Shown here: piece after piece, positions 25,228 to 36,366 of the stretch | Numbering within the stretch: position 1 is the stretch's first letter | Layout of the letters: every line of letters starts with the position of its first letter | NCBI RefSeq assembly: GCF_016907275.1 | Contig: NZ_JAFBBP010000001.1 | Location: forward strand, 7,099,904-7,163,903 | Reading direction: 5' to 3' | Source: Micromonospora luteifusca | GTDB lineage: Bacteria; Actinomycetota; Actinomycetes; Mycobacteriales; Micromonosporaceae | Length of the DNA stretch: 64,000 nt | Position numbers and translations under genes: made by a program | Notes under the pieces: model-generated | What the model was told of the DNA's origin: nothing | Databases searched by the model: none | What the model saw: the letters and a program-made list of their open reading frames with translations, nothing else

Positions 25228-26501
25228 GGCGTCTCTCCCCTCATCGGCACCGCCCCGCGCAGGACCAGCGCACTGTTGAACCCGTCGAAGCCCCGCGCGC
25301 AGACCAGCGCGAGCCGGTTTCGCGGCTGCCGGTGCTCGCGCAGGAAGTCCAGCTCGCACCCCTCGGCAACCTCGTCCGGTCCGGCGGACGCGGGCAGCGT
25401 GTCGTGCGCGAAGGCGAGCAGCGCGGTGGCCACGTCCAACGCCGACCCACCCTGGTACGCCCGCCCCGTCAGCGGCTTCTGCGTGGTCACCGGAGGTGGC
25501 CGGTCGGCGAAGACGGCGCGCAGCGCATCGGCCTCGCTGCGGTCGTAGCGGCGCACCCCGAGGGCATCGGGCAGCACCACGTCGATCCCGGCCGCCGCGA
25601 CACCGGCCCGGTCCAGGGCCAGCCGCATCGCCCGCGCGTACTGGGCCGGGTCGCCGGCACTGTCCGCCGTGGTGTGCGCGGCGTCGTGGGTGGAGCCCCA
25701 ACCGCTCACCTCACCGTAGACGCGGGCACCCCGGGCCAACGCGTGCCCCAACTCCTCCACCACGAACACCGCTCCCCCCTCGGCCGGCAGGTAGCCGCTG
25801 GCCGTGGCATCGAACGGCCGGTACGCCCGCTCCGGATCGGAGACGTCGCTGAGCAGCCCGGAGCGCAGCTGGCAGGCCAGCGCGTACGGGCTGAGCGGGC
25901 ACTCGGTGGCCCCGGCGATCACCACCGGTGTGCCCCGGCGTACCGCGCGAGCGGCGTGGGCGAGGCTGTCCAGCCCGCCGGCCGCCTCCGCCACCAGCAC
26001 CCCGCTCGGCCCCTTGAACTGATGGTGAATGGAGAGCTGCCCGACGCTGGCCGCGTAGAACCAGGCGATCGACTGGTACGCCCCGACCGTCCGCGACGAC
26101 CCACCCCAGAGCCGTTGCAGCTCCCGCTGGCCGAACAGGTTGCCCCCGGACGAGCTGGCCAGGGTCACCGCGTAGCCGTACGGGTCGGGGGCCCGTTCGG
26201 GCAGGCCGGCGTCGGCCAACGCCAGCCGGGTGGCGGCGAACCCGAGGTGCGTCCACCTGTCGGTCTGCACCAACTGCCGACTGTCGGCGTAGGAGTCGGC
26301 GGTGAAGCCGGGCACCTCCCCGCCGTACCGGGTCGGGTAGCCGGACGGGTCGAACAACGTGATCGGCCCGGTCCGGCGGGTTCCGGCCAGCACCGTACGC
26401 CAGTGCGCGTCCGCGCCGATACCGCTCGGTGCCACCACCCCGATGCCGGTCACCACCGCCCGGGCGGTGGTGCCGCCGCCACCGCCCCGGGCGGCGCTCA
26501 C
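25224..26501 (-). CDS. Type II PKS chain length factor (KS-beta)
   Basis: The 425-residue protein pairs with KS-alpha to set chain length and generate acetyl primer. The GTG at 26501 overlaps the KS stop (GTGA). Thiolase-fold landmarks are [52 protein letters not shown] and [11 protein letters not shown]. The active-site Cys of ketosynthases is absent, as expected, but the Gln nearly always found there in CLFs (EQAGG) is Ala173 (codon GCG). The first 12 residues include a Gly-rich stretch. It should be inactive as a condensing enzyme; how chain initiation occurs without the Gln is an open question. Confidence 0.93.
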   Translation of the reverse strand: MSAARGGGGGTTARAVVTGIGVVAPSGIGADAHWRTVLAGTRRTGPITLFDPSGYPTRYGGEVPGFTADSYADSRQLVQTDRWTHLGFAATRLALADAGLPERAPDPYGYAVTLASSSGGNLFGQRELQRLWGGSSRTVGAYQSIAWFYAASVGQLSIHHQFKGPSGVLVAEAAGGLDSLAHAARAVRRGTPVVIAGATECPLSPYALACQLRSGLLSDVSDPERAYRPFDATASGYLPAEGGAVFVVEELGHALARGARVYGEVSGWGSTHDAAHTTADSAGDPAQYARAMRLALDRAGVAAAGIDVVLPDALGVRRYDRSEADALRAVFADRPPPVTTQKPLTGRAYQGGSALDVATALLAFAHDTLPASAGPDEVAEGCELDFLREHRQPRNRLALVCARGFDGFNSALVLRGAVPMRGETP

Positions 26502-27772
26502 GCCGCCACCGCCCCGGGCAGCCGGCGGAGCACCATCGCCGACTGGAAGCCGCCGAACCCACTGCCCACCGAGAGCGCAACGTCGACCGGGACCTCCCGT
26601 GCCTCGTTCGGTACGTAGTCCAGGTCGCACTCCGGGTCCCGGGTGCTCCAGTTCGCCGTCGGTGGCACCACACCGAACTCGATGGCCAGCGCGCAGGCGG
26701 CCATCTCGATCGACCCGATCGCGCCCAGCGAGTGCCCGACCATTGACTTGATCGAGCTGATCGGCACCCGGTAGGCGGCCTGGCCCAGCGCCCGTTTGAA
26801 CGCGGCAGTCTCGTGCCGGTCGTTCTGCCGGGTGCCCGAGCCGTGCGCGCTGATGTAGGAGACCTGCTCGGGAAGGATCCGCCCCTGCTTGAGCGCGTCG
26901 GTGACGGCGAGACTCATCTCCAGGCCGTCCGGGCGCAACCCGGTCATGTGGTAACCGTTGCTGCGGCTGGCGTAACCGGCCACCTCGCAGTAGATGTGCG
27001 CGCCCCGCCGGCGGGCATGCCCGGCCTCCTCCAACACCAGCACCGCCCCGCCCTCGGCCAGCACGAACCCGTGCCGGTCGGCGTCGAACGGGCGGGAGGC
27101 GTGCGCCGGGTCGTCGTTGTCCGGGCTGGTCGCCTTGATCGCGTCGAACGAGGCGACAGTGACCGGCGAGATCGGTGAGTCGGCCGCGCCGGCCAGCATC
27201 ACGTCCGCCTCACCGTCCACGATCATCTGATGGGCGTAGCCGATGGCGTCGATGCCGGAGGTGCAGCCGGTGGACACCACCTGCGCCGGGCCGTGCAACC
27301 CGTGCCGGCACGCCACGTCGGCGGCGAGGCTGCTGGGCACCAGCGCCTGATAGAGGTACGGCCCACCGCGCGCACTGTCGACCAGCCAACGCCGGCCGTG
27401 CTCGCTGACGGTGACGTACTCCTGCTCCAGCGCCATCGTGCCGCCCACGGCGGTGCCGAGCACCACCCCGGCCCGGTCCCGCTCGGCGTCGGTCAGCACC
27501 AACCCCGCGTCGGCAACGGCCTCGGCGGAACAGGCCAGCGCGAACTGCACGTACCGGTCGGCCCGGCGTCGTTCGGCCTCGGTGAGCCCCGCGGCGATCG
27601 GGTCGAAGTCGCACTCCGCGGCGATCTGCGAACGGAACGCCGACGGGTCGAAGAAGCTGATCCGCCGCGTGGCGGTTCGCCCCTCGGTGATGGTCTTCCA
27701 GAACCGGTCCCGGCTGGCGCCGCCGGGGGCGACCACCCCGACCCCGGTCACGACCGTGCGGCGCCCAGTCAT
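26498..27772 (-). CDS. Type II PKS ketosynthase alpha
   Basis: The 424-residue condensing enzyme extends the ACP-bound chain with malonyl units. The catalytic Cys170 is in [16 protein letters not shown]. His310 ([14 protein letters not shown]), Lys342 and His347 ([14 protein letters not shown]) complete the active site. The C-terminal [13 protein letters not shown] is standard. It resembles the whiE/cur spore-pigment KS group more than actinorhodin-type enzymes, judged by neighbourhood and by eye. It is coupled to the CLF by a GTGA overlap; a 55-bp spacer separates it from the upstream cupin. Confidence 0.95.
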   Translation of the reverse strand: MTGRRTVVTGVGVVAPGGASRDRFWKTITEGRTATRRISFFDPSAFRSQIAAECDFDPIAAGLTEAERRRADRYVQFALACSAEAVADAGLVLTDAERDRAGVVLGTAVGGTMALEQEYVTVSEHGRRWLVDSARGGPYLYQALVPSSLAADVACRHGLHGPAQVVSTGCTSGIDAIGYAHQMIVDGEADVMLAGAADSPISPVTVASFDAIKATSPDNDDPAHASRPFDADRHGFVLAEGGAVLVLEEAGHARRRGAHIYCEVAGYASRSNGYHMTGLRPDGLEMSLAVTDALKQGRILPEQVSYISAHGSGTRQNDRHETAAFKRALGQAAYRVPISSIKSMVGHSLGAIGSIEMAACALAIEFGVVPPTANWSTRDPECDLDYVPNEAREVPVDVALSVGSGFGGFQSAMVLRRLPGAVAA

Positions 27773-27827
27773 GACGCCACCTCTGTTCGCGACTGCGGGG
27801 CTCGCAAACCCGGCTCACTCCTCGCGC

Positions 27828-30407
<2,580 letters not shown>

Positions 30408-30426
30408 GGTCAACCACCCTGCGCGG

Positions 30427-30954
30427 TCATGCCGGGTCCAGCTCGACCAGCGGCTGGTCGTACTCGACCGGTTGGCCGTCCTCGACGAGGATCGCGACCA
30501 CCCGGCCGGCGCGATCGGCGGTCACTTCGTTCATCAGCTTCATCGCCTCGACGATGGCGACCGGCTGGCCCGGGCGGACCAGGTCACCCACCGCGACGAA
30601 GGGCTTCACGCCGGGCTCCGCCGCCCGGTAGAAGGTGCCGACGATGGGTGCCCGCACCGCGGCACGCCCCGGCGGCCGTTCCAGCGCGGCTGGTGGGCCG
30701 GCTGCCGACGCGCCCGGCGGTGCCGCCGCCTCGGCAGGCGCGGGAGGTACGTCCACTCGGGCCGAGTCTTCGGGATGCCACTCGACCTCGAGCACCGCCG
30801 GCCCGCTACGCAGCCGGATCCGACGCACCGGTCCGGCCAGCTCGGCGATCAGGTGCTGCGCCTGCCGACGCAACCCGGCCAGCGCCTCCTCGCCGCTCAC
30901 CCCGACGTCGTGGTTCGCCTCGACGGTCGTCGTCGCCCCGTCGCCGGTGGTCAC
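30427..30954 (-). CDS. accB: Biotin carboxyl carrier protein of acetyl-CoA carboxylase
   Basis: The 175-residue protein ends in a biotinyl domain with biotinylated Lys139 in VEAMKLMNEV. An Ala/Pro-rich linker (about 70-98) and an N-terminal helix (EEALAGLRRQAQHLIAELAGP) precede it. The GTG at 30954 overlaps the carboxyltransferase stop (GTGA). The PIVGTFYR segment places it with AccB of type II carboxylases rather than with the fused AccA3-type acyl-CoA carboxylases more typical of actinobacteria. Confidence 0.93.
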   Translation of the reverse strand: MTTGDGATTTVEANHDVGVSGEEALAGLRRQAQHLIAELAGPVRRIRLRSGPAVLEVEWHPEDSARVDVPPAPAEAAAPPGASAAGPPAALERPPGRAAVRAPIVGTFYRAAEPGVKPFVAVGDLVRPGQPVAIVEAMKLMNEVTADRAGRVVAILVEDGQPVEYDQPLVELDPA

Positions 30955-32696
30955 CGGGCACCTGCCCGGACACCGACGCGGGCCGAGCCGAACCGCCGGA
31001 AGCGTTGCCGGCGCAGGCGGACCAGCATGGCGGGCGGCACGTCCAGCAGCGGCAGCAGATTGGTCAGCAGGGCGGCGCGCAACCGGTGGGCGGTCTCTGC
31101 CGGGTCGTCGTGCGCGGCGGTCGGCGGCTCCGGCACGATCTCGTCGACCACACCGAGCCGGCACAGGTCGGGTGCGGTCAGTCGCAGCGCCCGGGCGGCC
31201 TGTGGGGCCGCGGACCGGTCCGGCCAGAGGATGGCCGCACAGCCCTCGGGGCTGATCACCGAGTAGACGGCGTTCTCCAGCATCAGCACCCGGTCGGCGA
31301 CCGCCAACGCCAGTGCGCCGCCGCTGCCGCCCTCTCCGGTGATCACCGCGAGCACGGGGGTCGGCAACACGGTGAGGGTGAGGATGTTCTCCGCGATGGC
31401 CGCCGCCTGACCCTGCTCCTCGGCGCTCACCCCGGGGTCGGCGCCGGGGGTGTCCACGAGGGTGACCACGGGCAGGCCGAGGCGGGCGGCGAGGCGCATC
31501 AGTCGCAGCGCCTTACGATGTCCGGCCGGGCTGGCCATACCGAAGTTGCGGGCCACCAGCTCGGCGGTGGTGTGCCCCTTCTGATGGCCGATGACCATCA
31601 CGTGCCGGTCCGCCAGCCGCGCCACACCACCCACGATGGCCGGGCAGTCCCCGCCGAGCCGATCGCCGTGCAGCTCCACGAACCCGTCGAAGACCGAGTC
31701 GAGGTAGTCCAGTGTGGTGGGTCGACCGGGGTGGCGAGCCATCCGGACGGTGTCCCACGCGTCGCGTACCGCCGGCGCTCCTGGGCCGGTCGGCGGCGTC
31801 ACGCCGGCCGCCGGCGCCGCGTCGGCGAGGCGTTCGCGAAGCGGTGCCGGCTCCTGCCGGGGTACGGGCGGGCGGGCCGGACGGCCGGCGCGGGCCGGGC
31901 CGGTGGCAGCGAGCAGCGCTCCCAGCCGTCCGCGCAGCGACCGGCGCTGCACCACCATGTCGACCTGCCCGTGCCGGAGCAAAACGTCGGCGCTCTGGAA
32001 GCCCTCCGGCAGTGCCCGGCCGGTGACCTGGCGGATCACCCGGGGGCCGGCGAAGCCCATTCGCGCGCCGCTTTCGGCGAGCACCAGATCGGTGTTGGTG
32101 GCGAACGACGCGGCCACCCCGCCGTAGGTCGGGTCGGTGAGGACGCTCACGGTCAGCAGACCCGCCTCGCGCAGCGCGGCGATGGCCTGGCTGATGGTGG
32201 CCATCTGCATCAACGACAACGCGCCCTCCTGCATCCGCGCCCCGCCGGAGGCGGTGATCAGAATGAGCGGGATACGGTCGTCCAGCGCCCGCTCGGCGGC
32301 GCGGGTGATCAGCTCACCCACCGCGCAGCCGAGGCTGCCGCCGAGGAAGCGGAAGTCCATCACCGCCAACACGGCCGGGTGCCCACCGATGGTGGCCGTG
32401 GCGCAGACGACCGCCTCGGCCAGGCCGGTGCTGGCCCGCGCGGCGCTGAGCCGGTGCGGGTACGGCAGCACGTCGACGAAGTCGATCGGGTCCGCCTCGG
32501 GCAGTTGGGCGGGCAGTGGGCGCAGCGATCCCGGGTCGACGAGTTGGCGCAGGCGTTCCGGGGCGGCGAGTCGGGCATGTTCCCCACACTCCGGGCAGAC
32601 GTCCAGATTGCGGCGTAACCGTTTGCGGTAGAGCAGGCTCGCGCAGCCGGCGCAGCGGGACCAGAGCCGCTCCTCGCGTGGCGCGGTGGCCGTCAC
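30951..32696 (-). CDS. accDA: Fused acetyl-CoA carboxylase carboxyltransferase (AccD-AccA)
   Basis: The 581-residue protein joins the beta subunit (AccD, about 1-270) to the alpha subunit (AccA, about 300-570). The AccD part has the four-cysteine zinc ribbon (Cys15, Cys18, Cys34, Cys37 in CAGC and CPECGE) and the crotonase motifs MDFRFLGGSLGCAVGE and SGGARMQEG. The AccA part has GHQKGHTTAELVARNFGMA, VDTPGADPG and GEGGSGGALALAVADRVLMLE. A Pro/Ala-rich linker separates them. The GTG at 32696 overlaps the cyclase stop (GTGA). With AccB and AccC it forms a complete carboxylase for malonyl-CoA within the PKS operon. Confidence 0.93.
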   Translation of the reverse strand: MTATAPREERLWSRCAGCASLLYRKRLRRNLDVCPECGEHARLAAPERLRQLVDPGSLRPLPAQLPEADPIDFVDVLPYPHRLSAARASTGLAEAVVCATATIGGHPAVLAVMDFRFLGGSLGCAVGELITRAAERALDDRIPLILITASGGARMQEGALSLMQMATISQAIAALREAGLLTVSVLTDPTYGGVAASFATNTDLVLAESGARMGFAGPRVIRQVTGRALPEGFQSADVLLRHGQVDMVVQRRSLRGRLGALLAATGPARAGRPARPPVPRQEPAPLRERLADAAPAAGVTPPTGPGAPAVRDAWDTVRMARHPGRPTTLDYLDSVFDGFVELHGDRLGGDCPAIVGGVARLADRHVMVIGHQKGHTTAELVARNFGMASPAGHRKALRLMRLAARLGLPVVTLVDTPGADPGVSAEEQGQAAAIAENILTLTVLPTPVLAVITGEGGSGGALALAVADRVLMLENAVYSVISPEGCAAILWPDRSAAPQAARALRLTAPDLCRLGVVDEIVPEPPTAAHDDPAETAHRLRAALLTNLLPLLDVPPAMLVRLRRQRFRRFGSARVGVRAGAR

Positions 32697-33031
32697 GGCC
32701 GCCGCCGGGTGTCCGGGGCGTCGAACCGGTAGAAGCACTGCGCCATCGCGTCGCGCGGTGAGCGCCACGTCGACAGGTACGGCGACACGTACGGGCGCAG
32801 GCGGTCGCTGACCCGGATGAACTCGGGATGGCCGCGGGCGCCCTCCACGGCGCTCTGCGCCGACTGCTCGGTTTCGAGCAGATGCACATACAGGTCATGC
32901 AGCCGGTACAGCGAGCGGTGCCGGACGCCGACCAGGCGTGGCAGCTCCGTCGCGTCCGACTCGGCGAAGATCTCGGCGACCCGCTCCTCGGCGTTCGGAT
33001 CCACCTTCGCGACGATCAGCGATCGGTCCAT
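32693..33031 (-). CDS. TcmI-family polyketide cyclase, copy 1
   Basis: The 112-residue dimeric alpha-beta barrel cyclase is the first gene of the minus-strand PKS operon. The family pattern is complete: SLIVAKVDPNAEERVAEIFAESDATELP, RHRSLYRLHDLYVHLLE, and PYLSTWRSPRDAMAQCFYRFD. The open frame runs further up to 33181, but the ATG at 33031 gives the usual family start. TcmI-type enzymes close later rings of aromatic polyketides. A second, similar protein is encoded on the other strand at 34371. Its stop overlaps the accDA start. Confidence 0.92.
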   Translation of the reverse strand: MDRSLIVAKVDPNAEERVAEIFAESDATELPRLVGVRHRSLYRLHDLYVHLLETEQSAQSAVEGARGHPEFIRVSDRLRPYVSPYLSTWRSPRDAMAQCFYRFDAPDTRRRP

Positions 33032-33162
33032 ACTGGGCCTCCCCCCACGGCGTCCGGCCGGCGACCGGTGGTCCCCGGACGCGCTGGACGACTGCCGACA
33101 CGATGCGGCAATCCTCGTCACGGCGGCGTCACCGTCGAGGCCCGACCGGCGATGTTCGGCGG

Positions 33163-33180
33163 TGACGCTGCGTTGACGCA
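33163..33180. promoter_or_regulatory. Candidate SARP operator: TGACGC direct repeats 11 bp apart
   Basis: TGACGCT (33163-33169) and TGACGCA (33174-33180) repeat with an 11-bp period, one helical turn. Heptameric direct repeats with this phasing are the known binding pattern of SARP/OmpR-type activators. They lie about 130-150 bp upstream of the minus-strand operon start. Confidence 0.5.
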
Positions 33181-33260
33181 ACCTGTGTATCAGCTATGCG
33201 TTCACGCGCCGTGACGCGGCAGGCCAGTCGGACGTTTCAGCAGTTCAGAACGGATCTCAG

Positions 33261-33300
33261 GTTGACTGTCGCCAATAGAAGGTGCACGCCGACGTTGACT
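33261..33300 (+). promoter_or_regulatory. Candidate SARP operator: GTTGACT repeats 33 bp apart
   Basis: Two exact GTTGACT heptamers at 33261-33267 and 33294-33300 are spaced 33 bp, three helical turns. The second coincides with the -35 hexamer of the SARP promoter, which would suit autoregulation. Confidence 0.45.
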
Positions 33301-33324
33301 CACTGTGACCGCTATTGATAATCT
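33295..33324 (+). promoter_or_regulatory. Likely promoter of the SARP gene
   Basis: A TTGACT -35 hexamer (33295-33300) is followed by GATAATCT. GATAAT at 33317 gives a 16-bp spacer and TAATCT at 33319 an 18-bp spacer. It is among the best sigma-70-like matches noticed in this GC-rich window. The leader to the GTG would be about 150 nt. Confidence 0.55.
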
Positions 33325-33476
33325 TCACCGTGGTCAGCCCGGCCGCCTCGACGGGGCGGGACCGCGCCCGGCAGCCGTGGGCCGCGCTCCACCGGTGGGG
33401 CCGACAGTGGCGTCACGGGCGACCTATCCGGGACACAGCAGACAGTCGGGACGAGCGTTCCGCAGGGGGTGCCGCC

Positions 33477-34274
33477 GTGACCGCTGATCCGTCCGTGCCG
33501 ACCGCCGGCGACGCGCCTGAGGAAGGCGTCTCGTTGCACCTGCTCGGCGGCTTCCGCCTCCTACGCGAGGCGGTGCCGGTCGTGGTGCCGCGCGGGCTGC
33601 AACGGGTGATCGCGCTGATCGGGCTGCGCCCCGGCGCCACCCGCAGCCAACTCGCGGGGCTGCTCTGGCCCGACGCCTCGGAGGAACGGGCGCTGTCCTC
33701 ACTGCGCACCGCACTGTGGCGACTTCGGCAGGACCCGTGCTGCCCGATGACCATCGCCAGCGACACCGTACGGCTCGGCCCGGCGGTCCGGCTCGACGTG
33801 GACGACCTGGTCGGCACCGCGGCCCGGGTCCGCGACGGCGACGACCCACGCATCGCGGCCGGAGCGCTCGCCGCCGGCCGGCACGACCTCCTGCCCGGCT
33901 GGTACGACGACTGGGTGTTGCTGGACCGGGAGAGACTGCGCCAACTACGCCTGCACATGCTGGAACAGGTGGCCGGGCAACACCTGACCGCGGGGCGGCA
34001 CGGCGAGGCACTCGAAGCCGCGCTGGAGGCGATGGCCGCCGAGCCGCTACGGGAGACGCCCCACCGGCTGGTGGTCCGCATCCACCTGGCCGAGGGCAAC
34101 GCCTTCGAAGCCGTGCACGCCTTCTACGTCTACCGGGACCTGCTGCGCAGGGAGTTACGCCTGGAGCCGAGCCCCGCGATGAGCGCCCTGCTCGACGACA
34201 CGCTAGCCCCGATCCGCCAGGCCACCCGGGAGTCCGTCACCGATCGCCCGTCACCAGCCGGTCGGCGCACGTGA
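33477..34274 (+). CDS. SARP-family pathway-specific activator
   Basis: The 265-residue protein starts at a GTG set 7 nt after AGGGGG. The frame is open upstream but the leader is atypical. An OmpR-like winged helix (LHLLGGFRLLREAVPVVVPRG and SQLAGLLWPDASEERALSSLRTALWRLRQ) is followed by a bacterial transcriptional activation domain ending VYRDLLRRELRLEPSPAMSALL. Its length is that of small SARPs such as ActII-ORF4 and RedD. It lies between the two polyketide transcription units and should activate both by binding heptamer repeats in the intergenic region. Confidence 0.92.
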   Translation: MTADPSVPTAGDAPEEGVSLHLLGGFRLLREAVPVVVPRGLQRVIALIGLRPGATRSQLAGLLWPDASEERALSSLRTALWRLRQDPCCPMTIASDTVRLGPAVRLDVDDLVGTAARVRDGDDPRIAAGALAAGRHDLLPGWYDDWVLLDRERLRQLRLHMLEQVAGQHLTAGRHGEALEAALEAMAAEPLRETPHRLVVRIHLAEGNAFEAVHAFYVYRDLLRRELRLEPSPAMSALLDDTLAPIRQATRESVTDRPSPAGRRT

Positions 34275-34370
34275 CGGTGATGTGACAGGCGCTGCGGCAC
34301 GGTGGGCACCCAGGAGCAAGCACGTGGCCACCGGCGAAGGGTCGGGGACGCGACCGGCGAAAGGGTTCCC

Positions 34371-34778
34371 ATGAGTCGTCTACTGATCGTCAGCCGGATC
34401 ATCCCGGGCGCGGAGGGGCGGGTCGCGCAGATCTTCGCCGAATCCGACGCCACCGAACTGCCTGGTCTGACCGGCGTCACGCACCGGTCCCTGTACTGCC
34501 TGCACGACCTGTACATACACGTGCTGGAGAGCTCGGACGTCGACCCGGACGCGCTCGCGGCCGCCCGCAACCACCCGCTCTTCCAGCAGGTCAACGAGCG
34601 GCTCTCCGCGCACACGTCGCCGTACCTGCCGACCTGGCGCTCCCCCCGCGACGCGATCGCCGGCTGCTTCTACCGGTGGGACGCCACCCCCGCGCCCGCG
34701 GCGCGCCCGGCCAGCACCTCCGCGCCGGCAGCGCGCCCAGTAAGCACCGACGCGGCCGCAGCGCGCCCGGCCGGCTGA
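34371..34778 (+). CDS. TcmI-family polyketide cyclase, copy 2
   Basis: The 135-residue cyclase starts with MSRLLIVSRIIPGAEGRVAQ. It is closely related by eye to copy 1 on the opposite strand (shared IFAESDATELP, HRSLY.LHDLY.H, SPYL.TWRSPRDA). It differs by a C-terminal tail of about 25 Ala/Pro/Ser residues encoded by a 30-bp tandem repeat (34691-34776). Family members close the second or later rings. Two paralogues in one cluster suggest different folding steps or a recent duplication. One base separates its stop from the FAD monooxygenase start. Confidence 0.92.
   Translation: MSRLLIVSRIIPGAEGRVAQIFAESDATELPGLTGVTHRSLYCLHDLYIHVLESSDVDPDALAAARNHPLFQQVNERLSAHTSPYLPTWRSPRDAIAGCFYRWDATPAPAARPASTSAPAARPVSTDAAAARPAG
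34691..34776 (+). repeat. 30-bp tandem repeat in the cyclase-2 tail
   Basis: Two full units and a partial third (34691-34720, 34721-34750, 34751-34776) share GCGCGCCC cores and encode PAARPAST-like peptides. The diverged copies suggest an expanded minisatellite at the 3' end of the gene. Copy 1 of the cyclase lacks it. Confidence 0.7.
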
Positions 34779-34779
34779 C

Positions 34780-36129
34780 ATGTCCGCCGCGCCGCCGCAC
34801 GTCCTCATCATCGGCGCCGGCACGGGCGGACTGTGCCTGGCGCACGGCCTGCGCCGCGCCGGGATCAGCGTCGCCGTCTACGAACGGCACCGCAACCGCG
34901 CGGAGGGGCTGCTCGGCTACCGGGTGGGCATCGGCCCGACCGGCAGCCGGGCACTGCGGGAGTGCCTCCCCCCGGAACTGTTCGCGACCTTCCTGGCCAC
35001 CTGCGCCCGGCCGCCGCACTACTTCAACGTGGTCACCCAGGGGCTACGCCAGACCGCATCGTTCGCCCTGCGGCCGACCGCCGACCCGGTGCACACCGAA
35101 CATTCGGTGGCCCGAATGGTGCTGCGCCAGGTGCTGCTGACCGGCCTGGACGACGTGGTGCACTTCGACAAGACCTTCACCCGCTACGAGCAGCGCGACG
35201 ACGGCACGGTCACCGCGTACTTCGCCGACGGCACCAGCACCACCGGGGATCTGCTGGTGGCGGCGGATGGCACCCACTCGGCGGTGCGCCGCCAGTACCT
35301 GCCGCACGCCGTCACCCGCGACGCCGGCACCATCAACATCGCCACCCGGATCCCACTGACCGCGCACACCCGCGGCCTCGTCCCGGAGCGGGTCCGTCAG
35401 GGCATCTCGCTGATCTTCGGCGTCGGCGGGGTGATGGGCGTGCTGCACGTCATGGAGTTCAAGTGGGACGCCCAGCGGGCGATCAAGCGCGGCGTCGCCG
35501 ACGCCGACGCCGCGCTGCTGCGGGAATGGCCCGGCCTGTCCCACGACACCACCACCGACAACATCAACCTGATCGTCTGGAGTACGGCCCGCCGCTTCCC
35601 GGCCGACGTGATGGAGCGCCGCGGTGCGGACGTGCTGCAGGTCGCCCTGGACCTCACCCCGAACTGGCACCCGAACCTGCGGGAGCTGCTGACCCGCGCG
35701 GAGCCCTCCAGTGCCCTACCGATCAAGGTGTCCACGTCCGAGCCGGTGCCGCCCTGGAAGAGCAGCACCGTCACCATGCTCGGCGACGCCATCCACACCA
35801 TGACCCCTGGTCGCGGGGTCGGCGCGAACACCGCGCTGCGCGACGCCCGTCTGCTCTGCGAGCAACTCAGCCGCGCCGTCGCGGGCGACAAGACGCTGCT
35901 GCAGGCGGTGGCGGACTACGAGGCCGCGATGGTGCCGTACGGCTTCGCGCGGGTCGCCGAATCGCTCAACCGCAGCGGCACCAACGGTGACGACCGGATG
36001 TACCGGCCGGTGGTGGGTCGCCTCGCGCTGGCCGGCGCCCGTGGCTACTTCGGAGTGACCAGCCGGGTGCCACGACTGCGCCGCCGGTTCGTCGACGACT
36101 TCCACACCTACGAGGGCGACCAGGACTAA
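34780..36129 (+). CDS. FAD-dependent aromatic polyketide monooxygenase
   Basis: The 449-residue group A flavoprotein has the dinucleotide motif GAGTGG (12-17) in VLIIGAGTGGLCLAHGL. LLVAADGTHSAVRRQ is the DG motif contacting both cofactors, and MLGDAIHTMTPGRGVGANTALRDA is the FAD ribityl motif. It lacks the C-terminal thioredoxin-like domain of PgaE-type enzymes. It should hydroxylate or epoxidise the polyketide, comparable to whiE-ORFVIII. It is the last gene of the plus-strand unit SARP-TcmI2-monooxygenase. Confidence 0.9.
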   Translation: MSAAPPHVLIIGAGTGGLCLAHGLRRAGISVAVYERHRNRAEGLLGYRVGIGPTGSRALRECLPPELFATFLATCARPPHYFNVVTQGLRQTASFALRPTADPVHTEHSVARMVLRQVLLTGLDDVVHFDKTFTRYEQRDDGTVTAYFADGTSTTGDLLVAADGTHSAVRRQYLPHAVTRDAGTINIATRIPLTAHTRGLVPERVRQGISLIFGVGGVMGVLHVMEFKWDAQRAIKRGVADADAALLREWPGLSHDTTTDNINLIVWSTARRFPADVMERRGADVLQVALDLTPNWHPNLRELLTRAEPSSALPIKVSTSEPVPPWKSSTVTMLGDAIHTMTPGRGVGANTALRDARLLCEQLSRAVAGDKTLLQAVADYEAAMVPYGFARVAESLNRSGTNGDDRMYRPVVGRLALAGARGYFGVTSRVPRLRRRFVDDFHTYEGDQD

Positions 36130-36366
36130 AATCCGTTCGCGTCGGCCAGACGGTGCTGCGGCCGTCGACCCCGGCTCCGAAACGGCGCGATCGGATGCAC
36201 GCTCATCGTTCGGGCAACGCTGCGTTACTCGAACGACACCCCCTGACGTGGGTGTCCCATCCGAAACGTCATCGACCGATCCTCTCTGTCATCGGAATTG
36301 CGCGTGTGCAAAGCTGCGGCGAGTTTTTCTCGCGACTTATCCGACGACATGAGAGGGAGGTTCGCC

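Larger units (their letters stand above)
33032..33476. other. 445-bp divergent control region of the PKS cluster
   Basis: No gene is seen between the TcmI-1 start (minus) and the SARP GTG (plus). The region is enriched in TGAC-containing heptamers (33163, 33174, 33212, 33263, 33296, 33306) and holds a near-consensus promoter for the SARP gene. It should control both transcription units. Confidence 0.7.

Noticed and set aside
27773..27827. Possible gene or regulatory RNA between KS-alpha and the cupin
   Set aside because: Only 55 bp with no hairpin or start; it appears to be a plain spacer, although its GGGCTCGCAAACCCGG segment is a weak inverted repeat.
33315..33476. A longer SARP starting at 33315
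   Set aside because: That start lies within the proposed -10 region and adds a leader without SARP similarity; the GTG at 33477 has a good ribosome site.
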